64,000 bases of DNA, from positions 620,001 to 684,000 of the forward strand of contig JBLDXI010000019.1 of NCBI GenBank assembly GCA_047495785.1. Reading direction: 5' to 3'. Both the position numbers and the translations under genes were made by a program. The notes beneath the pieces were generated by a model. The model had not been told where the DNA came from and ran no database searches. It was given only the letters and a program-made list of their open reading frames with translations. Shown piece by piece: positions 42,481 to 52,038 of the stretch (its first letter is position 1; each line of letters begins with the position of its first letter). This DNA comes from Lepidodermella squamata. Its lineage: Eukaryota; Gastrotricha.

Positions 42481-43689
42481 TTTTTATGCCACCCAACGCC
42501 TTATCCGCCCATTATAATTTTAATTAATTTCAAAAATTAAAAAAGCGGCAGGTACCTCTTTTGAAAATTTTGATTTTCTGCTCATAAATACTAGAAGCGG
42601 CCTTCTATCTAATGATACCAGGCACACCTAGTGTTCCCCTACAGATAACTTTCTAAAATTCGCCAAAAAAAGCTATATTTGGTGTTTTTGGGCAAAATTG
42701 CCATTCTTCTGCCACGGTTGGCTCTTTCGGAAAAAATTTAAAAAATTTAAAAAAATTAGTTTATCCATATTGAGAATTTTCTCTATCCGGCGATATAAAT
42801 TTTGCGGTTAATTAATTTATTTTGATGACTGGGACAACCAAGTCTTGGATTCGACAGAACGATTCCTCCAGCTACTTCTCTAGCGCTGTTGTAGGATTCG
42901 GTCGGTACCCAGCTAGAATCAGCACGTTTCCCTTCAGTGAGCTAACAACAATCCAGGCAGCTTCTGCCTCGGCTGATTCTAAATGCATCCTAAGCTATAA
43001 AACGTGAAAAACGCGGGGACCCCCAAAAAGACATGGTAACTAAGAAATTCACACTCTATTCTAGAGAAAACAATGAGTAACAATGCTGTTTATGCAGATT
43101 TTATGACATGGACCATCTTGAAGATTGTTCATCTGACCAGAAGATGAGATCTATAACACACCAGATGTGGCAGAAGGAATTCAATCCTGCTCACGAGTTA
43201 GAGTATGTTATCATACAAACTCTCGGCGATGGCAGCTCGTGCTGAATTTTATCCCAAAAAATAAACTTGAAAAAACTCGCAAAATGTTACCATGCGCCTG
43301 TAGGAATTCTCCTTTTACCCCAATTATTTTTCTTTCGTCACTTCTTTTGTGAGGTGACGAAGTGACGAAAAAAAGATACGGCGGAACAACGACAAATTTT
43401 CCTTTCCAAAATGAAAAATATTTGCCGAAAAAAATGTTCGACTTTTCACTTCACGGTCTCTATTGTGGGATATTTTCCGCATCAGGAAAAGGTGGCTGAG
43501 CTATGCACAAATGATGACGGCAACTGATCCTCGGCTGTGTTTAAATGGCGTCAAAAAGGAACAAAAAGTCGTATCAGAATTTTCGGTATTTTATTAGGTC
43601 TTGAATGAGCATAATATCATTCCACAATTTCATTTAAATTCCATTATATAATCCAAACAAAAATTGCAAGTTTGGTTCAAAAAAGTTTA
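42481..43689. repeat. Intergenic with dispersed repeat copy 2 and VWA copy 3 3' flank
   Basis: 43260-43420 repeats the 33270-33425 sequence. 43510-43689 is the 3' flank shared by all VWA copies (ATTTTATTAGGTCTTGAATG, then AAAATTGCAAGTTTGG). The remainder (42481-43250) has no conserved frame. Confidence 0.55.
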
Positions 43690-46371
43690 TTACTTTGGCC
43701 CCGCAGGAGGATCACATAGATCGGGAGTCTTCAGGCACTGTTTCGCGGAATCCCATCGCTTCGACTTGCAGTCGAACTCCAAAGCTTGAATAACATTCCT
43801 GATTCGAAAATCTTCCAACTTGCACTTGACCCCAAAAGCGTTGCAAACCTGTTGATCGTCGTATTTCGGCAACCCTTTCATCCTTTCAACAGCTGAATCT
43901 GGCTGCATCGCCATTTCTATCATTTCAGGCAAGCTGGCAATGCAGTTCAAACTACCCAGAGTCTTCAAGAATGCAGGGGTTAGGAACGCATCTGACTTCC
44001 ACGAGGAATTTCTAGCCCGAGCCAGTTTCACAACCATGTAAACCTCGTGAGCGTAAAGAGCTCGAAGAATCTTTGGCAGCGATTGGTATGACGTCAGCTT
44101 CCCAGATTTCGCCATCGCAACCATCGGGCCAATAAACCGCTGAACTCCTGTGTAACCAATGTTAAAACTAAGGCTTGGATTCTCGCTCGACTCCTTCTCT
44201 GCTATTTCAAGAGCTTTGAACACATTTTCAGCATATTCAACGTCAGAGTTCGATATGTCGACACTTCGAACGAGATGGCAGAAAGAGGTGATTGCAACTT
44301 CCAGCTTGTGTTCGTTGATTTCCTGGCAGAGCTTCCACACTCCAGCCGCCAGTGTTTGTGCATAACTGTCGGACGTATTTGAAACTTTGTTCCTCATACC
44401 CACAGAAGCGCAGTAATCCAGCAAGTTTGGCGCATGCTTCTGAAGGAACACCTGAATTCTTGAATCTTCGAAATACGGAATAACATTGGTAATCTTTTCG
44501 TTGGACTGCGGAACAGTCAAGTGCTGCCGGTTACCACTCTGCTTAGCCGCGACAATCAAATCCGAAATACTCATGTAACAGCCGGGGAAAATCCTGTCAG
44601 CCTGCCAATGGGACGGATCGATAAACTCGCCCATCGGTCCGTTGCAAGCAATGCCGACGATATTGATAAGCTCCAAAATTTCCATTCCCTCAAGTGTGTC
44701 GAAAATATCGGTATCACTGTGAAGCTCACACACAGCTTGGATGCCGGCTAGAGTCGTCGCAAAAGAGAAGAAAGAAGGCATGTGACCGCTGTCGTCGATG
44801 CCATCGAGTTCGGACAGGTTGTCATGCATAGCCTTGACTTCGTCGTGGAGATTTGCAATAATCTCGAGATCTTCAACTTCTATTTGGTCTTCCTCCTCAT
44901 TTTCTACTTCCCAAGGATACTTCGCACGAGATGCTGAGTATCCACTCGCCATTTGGTCCTGATACATCACCTGCTGTTGATAGCCATAATGCGGTTGTTG
45001 AACTGGAAATGGCGGTGGTGGAACTGGAAATTGAAGGGGAACGGGCGCTGCGAGCTGTTGTTGTTGAACGGGCATGGAGAGCTGTTGCTGTGGAATGGCG
45101 AACTGTTGCTGTTGGAGATAGGGATTGTAATGTTGATAGCCTTGTCGCTTCGAGGCTGCTTTCCGACTAGGAAATACCCCTTGTGACTTGTAACTCCTCG
45201 CCTGGGCGACTTGAGAGCTCTGCTGCATGTAGACAGCCTGCTGAGCTGCGCCAAGCACTCGAACACTGCTTTGAGTATTGAAAATCTGTCTGAATTTCGA
45301 GGCCTGGCCGGCAAAGTGTCGTCGCACTTTGTTCTTGTAGAGCGCCAGCCGTTTCCGATACTCCCCGCTTTCGTCTTCAGGAGGTAGGGTCTTCTGAAGA
45401 GCTCCGAAAAATTTGCTGAAGAATTCTTTCGCAGCTTTCACTTCCCGCTCAGCCTCGCGGAAGTTGACAACTTGCAGAGACTTGATTTTGAAAGCTAAGG
45501 CTCTGAGTTTCGAGTCGAAGATTTTGAAGTTTTCATAGTCAAGTTGACCAGCTTGTTCGATTTGAACCGGCTTGTCATTCGCCTTCAGATCTTCTGGCAT
45601 TTTGTCGAACCAGAAGACATTCTCTCCAAAAGCAAGGCGCACCTTATTGTGGCTTTTTAATGACCATGGTAGTAGTTTGACGCCATGAGTCGCGGTAAGG
45701 GTAGCCTCGCAATCGACCCCATCGTCGAGAAACAGCCCCGCTATTTGATCACACAGAGTGTGATCTGTCGTCGTCTGTGACGAAACATCGATTAATCCGC
45801 TTCTCAGTGAATCCTTGACATCGATGGTGCTGAACTGAAGTACACTAGCCAGACCGCGGGTGTCGGGTTGATTGTCGCTGGTGAAGTAACGGATCGCTTG
45901 AGAGTTGACAGCTCGTTGGGCGAAAACTGGAGCTAGCTCAGAAGCTTTTCGAACCGTAACCTCAATATCGTTCAATTCCCCGTCAGAGAAAGTCAAAATT
46001 CGAATAGGCATATTCTCGGGGAATGTTTCAACCAGTTTACCAAGTTCGTCAATGGCGTTGGACATGAAGGTGCCACCCATACTATGTAAGCCCAGGGTAG
46101 CAATATCATCTACGGTTGTTTGGTATAACTTGGCTGTTGATTCGAAGGTGATTAGCGAAATCGGATCTTTGCCGTTGTAACCAGCCATTTTCAGAGATTG
46201 AGGTACGACTCGTTCCGCTAATCGCTTCACATTTTCGCCCATAGATCCAGATATGTCCATAATAACGATGGTTGATATAACAGGAGCTCGCTCTACCTTC
46301 TCCGAGCGTTCGAATTCCATTTTTCCGACAAAACAGCCGTCGAAAACTGAATATACCTGCATAGCGGTCAT
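43690..46371 (-). CDS. Large VWA-domain protein, copy 3 (intronless)
   Basis: 893 aa from ATG at 46371. The VWA adhesion site is intact (DISGSMG, Thr in GGTFMS, FSDGE). Outside the linker it is nearly identical to copy 2. In the linker, the FFAKIKRAFTS segment of copies 1 and 2 is missing and replaced by a Gln/Pro-rich stretch (tandem QQQLS/LAAP-like units and PVPPPPFPVQQP). The linker is therefore the fast-changing part, while the VWA and C-terminal regions are held constant. No signal peptide, TM or intron. Function unknown. Confidence 0.88.
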   Translation of the reverse strand: MTAMQVYSVFDGCFVGKMEFERSEKVERAPVISTIVIMDISGSMGENVKRLAERVVPQSLKMAGYNGKDPISLITFESTAKLYQTTVDDIATLGLHSMGGTFMSNAIDELGKLVETFPENMPIRILTFSDGELNDIEVTVRKASELAPVFAQRAVNSQAIRYFTSDNQPDTRGLASVLQFSTIDVKDSLRSGLIDVSSQTTTDHTLCDQIAGLFLDDGVDCEATLTATHGVKLLPWSLKSHNKVRLAFGENVFWFDKMPEDLKANDKPVQIEQAGQLDYENFKIFDSKLRALAFKIKSLQVVNFREAEREVKAAKEFFSKFFGALQKTLPPEDESGEYRKRLALYKNKVRRHFAGQASKFRQIFNTQSSVRVLGAAQQAVYMQQSSQVAQARSYKSQGVFPSRKAASKRQGYQHYNPYLQQQQFAIPQQQLSMPVQQQQLAAPVPLQFPVPPPPFPVQQPHYGYQQQVMYQDQMASGYSASRAKYPWEVENEEEDQIEVEDLEIIANLHDEVKAMHDNLSELDGIDDSGHMPSFFSFATTLAGIQAVCELHSDTDIFDTLEGMEILELINIVGIACNGPMGEFIDPSHWQADRIFPGCYMSISDLIVAAKQSGNRQHLTVPQSNEKITNVIPYFEDSRIQVFLQKHAPNLLDYCASVGMRNKVSNTSDSYAQTLAAGVWKLCQEINEHKLEVAITSFCHLVRSVDISNSDVEYAENVFKALEIAEKESSENPSLSFNIGYTGVQRFIGPMVAMAKSGKLTSYQSLPKILRALYAHEVYMVVKLARARNSSWKSDAFLTPAFLKTLGSLNCIASLPEMIEMAMQPDSAVERMKGLPKYDDQQVCNAFGVKCKLEDFRIRNVIQALEFDCKSKRWDSAKQCLKTPDLCDPPAGPK

Positions 46372-46930
46372 TTTAGTATTGGTTCAATGTTTAGCGAGAA
46401 TAAAAAGCGTAAAAAGTGATAGTGTAAAACTCGTCTCAATGCAAATGTGGGGATGTGCCCAGCCACACACACACTTATGTAGGGCGTGCATTTCTTTATC
46501 GTAAATGAAAGATGAATCATGAACACGAGGCATTGAGTCACTTTTCAAATGAAGCTACAATCCTTATCTTGTGACCGATAGCCGCAGCGGAGATACAGAC
46601 TGAAAGTGGTGAACATCCCACATCCCGCATCTGCCGTAGACCGGATCTTGACAGAGGAAAAGTCGAAATTCTTCAAAATCGAAAACTGATTTCAAAATTC
46701 CAATGAATTTTATAGCGTTGCGTTGAAATTTAAAAGAAAGCAAAAAATTATCCATCATTAACATCGCACGCAATCGATATTTTCAGTCACGCGAGCGCTC
46801 TTCAACAAACCCTTTATCAGATTTTTCGAACCAAGGGCCATAGATCTTTTCTGTAGCTGTTAAATACCTCGGCACAAGAGATATGTTCTGTTGTCGTGTT
46901 CAGTGTTAGCAGTTTATTGAGCTCTGGCGA
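46372..46930. repeat. Duplicated 5' flank of VWA copy 3
   Basis: Homologous to the flanks of copies 1 and 2 but more diverged and shorter: GCAAATGTGGGGATGTGCCC near 46440, AAAGATGAATCATGAACACG near 46507, AATCGATATTTTCAGTCACG near 46770 and GTGTTCAGTGTTAGCAG near 46895. It lacks the TIR element found at copy 1. Confidence 0.7.
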
Positions 46931-48110
46931 TTTATATACCCAGTTTTTATTGACCGACCGAGCAGTAAATTCCCGATTAATCGATACGCCTCCAGGGCAT
47001 GAAAATAGCGAGTGTGAATCGGTTAGCCAGCAGCCAACGCATTGGACCCAAGAGACCAAAGCGCCGCTTTATGGCACCTATTACAGTATTCAATGTCAAA
47101 ATATGGCCGAACTTACTTCTATTTGCCCACATAATGAGGACTGAGTTATTCATCGTTGAACACATCTCAGACGTAAATACTCCCTAATACAATTATGCAA
47201 ATTTGTTAATGCTTTAATAATAGGACGTTGAACTCGCAGAATAAACTATTTTATTTCGCGTCATTTTTTTTATATATATAACATCTTCCCAACAATCATT
47301 AGAGGGTCATGGTAACAGCCGAGCATTTTTCTCCGGTTTATTGCCTTTCATCTCAACCGTGTCGACAGCAGAGCTCTCGCGATATCAGGTTCAGGGAAAG
47401 CAACACACAAGGCCTGATCGGTTTTTTATTATAGCTGCCGTATAATAATCTCGCTTGTTTTTCGACGCGAGCGCAGATGCAAAAAAAATACCGCTTCAGA
47501 CACTATGTTACCAGGGAAGATCCTTGTTTTTGCTGTTATTTAGCTTTCATGACCAGTAGCGAAGGCCGGTTATTGTAATAAAGCGATAGGTACTTATATA
47601 GCTAACTATTCTCGGCTGAATTGTCTTTATTCTAGCATGCGATTGCGTTTTATCTAAGATAACATCGCTCTTGAAATTATTACCTGATATTATCCCCTGA
47701 TTTTATTCTAAATTTTTATGCATGAGCAGGAAGCTGTGTTATACCGGTTGAGAATATAATATACGACGGAAGGGGGTAATTTCCAGAAAATCTCAGCAGT
47801 CATACTTATTCTTGTACTTTAATACTATTTGTACACGACCGCAGACAATATAATCGCAGTATTGCGCATTTTTTCTCTCTAAACCGAAATCCAAATTTAA
47901 TCAGTTCTTCATGGATTCTTGCATACATAATACCCACGCGTTGGCTCAAGACAAAGAAAAAACTTAATCATCAAATCGATATACTTACCAGTCGATTCTT
48001 TTCCAATCCTGTAGTATTAGGACTTATATGATTTTTCTTACCTATTTTATGCGAGAGGCGTTTCATCTTCTCATGCTCGCTATTGCCGAAGATCCGAAGA
48101 ACTGCTGACA
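46931..48110. other. Intergenic, no gene seen
   Basis: About 1.2 kb between the VWA array and the Cys-loop receptor gene. A short TA run lies near 47270-47282. The promoter of the receptor should be here. Confidence 0.5.
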
Positions 48111-50035
48111 ATGCCTGGATTGGCCGTAGTTACCTTCCTTCTACTGTTTGCTTCCGGATGTTGGGCTCAACAACGCCAGGCCTTTAAAAGTATTGACAAT
48201 GAGGCGAATAATTTAGGATCAGGGGATCATATCCCGGCGTTGGCAAAATCGTTGCCAGATTGCGAAGATTTTGGCGGCATTTCAGAAGGCGCCATAGTTG
48301 GGTTCATTATGGATCGACCTAATAATACTTACGCGAAAACGCATCGACCAGTTGCGGACGCTAGACGGCCTGTTGTCGTTAAAATGGGCCTTCGACTTCT
48401 CGGAATTCAAGACTTCGTGAGTTGGGCATAATTACTAAAATTTAAAAAAATAAGCTGATTATTTTATAGATTGAGCGAGAGAACAGCTTAATTCTCAACG
48501 CCTTCCTCACCTTGGTAAATTGGCTAACGTTTTTTTAATTTTTAATTTCCAATTTTTCTCATCAGAATTGGATGGACGAAGGCGTCATTTGGAATAACTG
48601 TAAGACCTTTCCACCGAATAACGCACGCAGACGAATCATAAAATTCAATAATTTTAGCATTTCCAGAAAAATGCATTTCTTCCGTATCGATACCAGCAAA
48701 TATGCTGTGGTTGCCGGATATAATCCTCCTTAACTCAGCAAAGTGAGCGAAATCGATTTTTTTAATTGATGACCTAAATATTGGTTTTCAGCCGGGCGGA
48801 TGGCGGCTACTCAATTTTATCTGACGCTGGCTCAAGTAAAGGAATGAGAGTCATTCTCAGCTCAGACGGGTCTGTCGATATCGAGCCTTTAACCCGTTTA
48901 GCTGTGAGCTGTGGTGAGAATTGAAACGGAATTTTTTCAACCCTTGCTATCAATTGTCTTTTCGACCTAGATATTGACTTGCTGTTTTTTCCGTTCGATT
49001 CTCAGAAGTGCCAAATTCGGTTTGAATCATGGGTCTATCCTCGGGCTTTACAGCGGCTGGAAGTTTTTAGCGAGCCTTTCATTAGAAATCCGAAGATGTG
49101 GACCGAAAATGAGCACTGGTTGGTAACAGGAAACAAGACAATTACCGGTTTCGATTCCTATCTTGACGGTAATAAATGATTTTTATTCGGAAAATTATGT
49201 ATAATTATTTTTGATTAGGATCAGCTTATGACTACGTAATTTTCGAGCTGCATATTCGGCGAAAGGCTCTTTTCTTCTACGTCAACATCATCATTCCGTG
49301 CCTCGTAATTTCCGTCGTAGAAATCGTCATTTTCGCACTGCCGATTGTCGAAGTCATAAAACTTCACATCTCGTAAAAAAATGAGGAAATAATACGAAAT
49401 AATTTTTATTAATATTTATTTCAGGTTTACTTGCCTCCTAGCCTATACTGTCTTTCAAACAATGTCAATATCAGACATGCCTAAATCCGGTGACTCAGTC
49501 TCGCTTCTCAGCATGTATATCGCCGCCGGCCAGGGCAACATTTCAATGGCTCTTTTCGGCGAAGCTCTAGCCTTCATTTTGATATCTAAAGCTCAGATGA
49601 AGAAGCAACAGGTTCCGCCGCGGCTCATGACCTTCGCCACCAGGGTCGGCCGGCTCATTTTCGTCGATTATTGGTCGACACAGCCAGAAGACGCTCAGGC
49701 GAAATCAAGCGAAAGCGATCAAGCAGCTGTTTCTGAGGAAGCGATCGTACCTTTAAAATCGGAGGAGAATAATCATCAAAATTGCAAAAAACGACACGGT
49801 TTCCACTCGCACCCAGACCATCCCTGCCATACAAAGAATTCAAGGTGACATTTTAGCAATACATCCGTCTAATCTAATTGATTTGTTTAGGAGATTTATT
49901 TTGAATGGCTACGACAACGAATGGCTTTATATCGCTGAGGTTGTCGATAGGTTGACCTGCATTTTCTACGTCTTGGCAATTATTATTACACCATTCACTG
50001 TTTTCGTCATCATCCCAGCCGTTTTGGAAGCGTGA
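48111..50035 (+). CDS. Cys-loop ligand-gated ion channel subunit (nicotinic-receptor-like)
   Basis: Nine exons: 48111-48416, 48470-48514, 48566-48599, 48658-48742, 48792-48913, 48971-49168, 49219-49372, 49425-49844 and 49891-50035; 502 aa in frame. A signal peptide (residues 1-19) is followed by the extracellular domain with LWLPDIILLN (WxPD) and the Cys loop, Cys197 to Cys211 with 13 residues between (C-DIDLLFFPFDSQK-C). M1 is FYVNIIIPCLVISVVEIVIF, M2 about FTCLLAYTVFQTMSISDMP, M3 follows SMYIAAGQGN, then a cytosolic loop and M4 (FYVLAIIITPFTVFVIIPAV). Loop C has no vicinal cysteine pair, so it is not a classical alpha subunit. The M1-M2 turn looks cation-type but is unusual (LPIVEVIK). Ligand unknown. 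Confidence 0.9.
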
Positions 50036-50405
50036 CCCAGATATGAGCATCAAACCAATTTATTACTGCCTTGACCTAATTTTCAGTAACGCATTCCGAA
50101 CGAAAAAAAAGCAAAAAAATTACGACTATTTTTATTACTGTTGAAACTTTCACGTTTGCTATTGAAGTTTTTAATCATTTCTGCATCCTGACGTGTGATC
50201 ATCACCATTTTAGCCCTGTGTCTGAATGCTCGATTTTCATCAAACCAAAAAAACCGGTGGCCTTATATAGCAAAACTGTTCGTTATTGTTGATTGCTTGT
50301 TTGTTTTTATTGCGATGAAAATAACAATAAAAATCAGGAATTTAGCGTTGTATTACTTTTTCGAGATTAATCAAATTAAAACAAAAGATTAAGGCAATCT
50401 CATTA

Positions 50406-51146
50406 TCAGAATGACGGTCCTTTTATGCCTTCGAAAAACTCCTTGACCGCTCCGATGCCCGTGTTGAACCTGGACATATATCGATGAGAAAAATGTTAGG
50501 AATAGGAAAAATCGATTTACCCTTGTCGTGTTTTTTCGCCAGCTCCCCTTGACTTTTCCTCGATCGGGTTCATTGTCGAGCCTTCTGGTAGGTAGGTCCA
50601 GCTTGGGTACATCAGAAGGCTGCTAGTGTCCGGCTGGCCGTATGTAGTACGACTACTCGGCAAGGGGTAACTTTCATAACCTGAAGTAAGGCCATAGTAG
50701 GGCAGTTGAGTAGCCATCGACCGAAGAGCAGCTTGAGATACGAAAATGGGAGGGGCTACGTAAACGCCTTTCTTCTCGTCTCGAACAATGACATCCATTT
50801 GTTGAACAGGCATTCTGATAACAGGGCGTTCTATCGAAGGGGCAATCGGCGACTGTTTTGGGCTTGGAAGATCAGGGGTCAAGTCAATGTCGGTGCCGTA
50901 AGTTCTCAGAGATTCGAGGTCTTTTTGGTCTAATTCGGGCTCCAATGGTATCGTCGAATAGGGCTTTTTGCCGCTTGCCTCGTCAGCCACTGGCTTTTCC
51001 AACGGTACTAAAGGAAATCCTAAGCCATTCGCAAGTTATCATATTACCTGAAATTTCAAGAGCTGATAGAGCTTACCTTGAGAACATTTGAAGTCAATAA
51101 CAATTAGGTAAAAAACTGCTAAGATGTAAAATTTTGAGGCAGACAT
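50406..51146 (-). CDS. Small secreted protein, unknown family
   Basis: Three exons, complement of 51077-51146, 50521-51007 and 50406-50469; 206 aa in frame. Exon 1 is nearly all signal peptide (KFYILAVFYLIVIDFKCSQ). The mature part is Pro/Ser-rich with TDIDLTPDLPSPKQSPIAPS, VYVAPPIFVSQAAL and SSLLMYPSWTYLP, and no cysteine pattern or domain that I recognise. The tail is GIGAVKEFFEGIKGPSF. It converges with the Cys-loop gene upstream. Secreted by inference from the signal peptide; function unknown. Confidence 0.65.
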
Positions 51147-51379
51147 GTTGAATGTTGGGTTCTACTGTTTTTCTTTATTTAGTAAAATGAATTTAAAACT
51201 AAATTCTAATTTCGCCTTCATTCCATTACCAAAATTCAAAACTACGCGATGGAATTGTTTCGAACCATTAAAATCGAAGATTATGAAATGTCAGCGTTTT
51301 ATTTAAAAAATGAGAAATTGAAAAATCATCAGCGGGAGAAAAACAGGGCAAACTCAAGTCGACAACTACGGAAAAAGTG

Positions 51380-52038
51380 TCAAGCAGCTACAGCATTTGA
51401 GTGTTCGAGTTCGGTCAGAAATGCCAGAGCTCGAATGCGGGTATGTAACCTCCACTGTTCGAAATCCAAATCACCCGTTTCGTTGAGATTTTCTGGTACC
51501 GAGTCGCCGTAGAGCCGCGAGTTAATCGAGGACTTGACAGCGAGTAACATCGAAAATAGGAGCGGTAGAAATACGATGATGAGGCTAACAACGAGGAATA
51601 GCACCTCGAAAACTGCTAGAAACCATACAGCCGACCAGCAGAATTTCGCCAGGTAATGAATAACAGCATCGATATTATAAATCGCCAGTCCAACAGTAAC
51701 AGCAAACAGTAGGATCTATAGCTACATAACATGAAAACTTGGCCAAGAGTTCAATGGCAAGCGCGAACCTTTTGAATTGGCGTGCTCATTAATCGATGGC
51801 GGAAAAACATTAAAATTGAAACCACACCAGGAAAAGAAAAATTAAAACAGGTGTGGAAATGAAAGCCACACCCAGCAGCTTGAGCTTTGGGTTTTGAAAT
51901 TTTTATCAAGTCTATGTTTAGCTTGTATCGATGTACAAACTGCGCCAGCTTGGCGAGTGTTCTGCTCTGGAACCAGCTTGGTAACTCGATCTTAAAACTC
52001 CAGAAATTCATCTCAAAATTTCCTATCTTATTTCCCAA
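51380..52038 (-). CDS. Multi-pass membrane protein, unknown (model uncertain)
   Basis: Minus-strand frames suggest a gene starting MGNKIGNFEMNFWSFKIELP (52038) with hydrophobic stretches LLGVAFISTPVLIFLFLV (about 51810-51865) and, downstream, ILLFAVTVGLAIY, VWFLAVFEVLFLVVSLIIVFLPLLFSMLL, and a tail ending LEHSNAVAA (stop at 51380). The hydrophobic segments lie in different frames, so two or three short introns are needed (for example near 51715-51760); I could not fix them. No family recognised. Confidence 0.45.
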
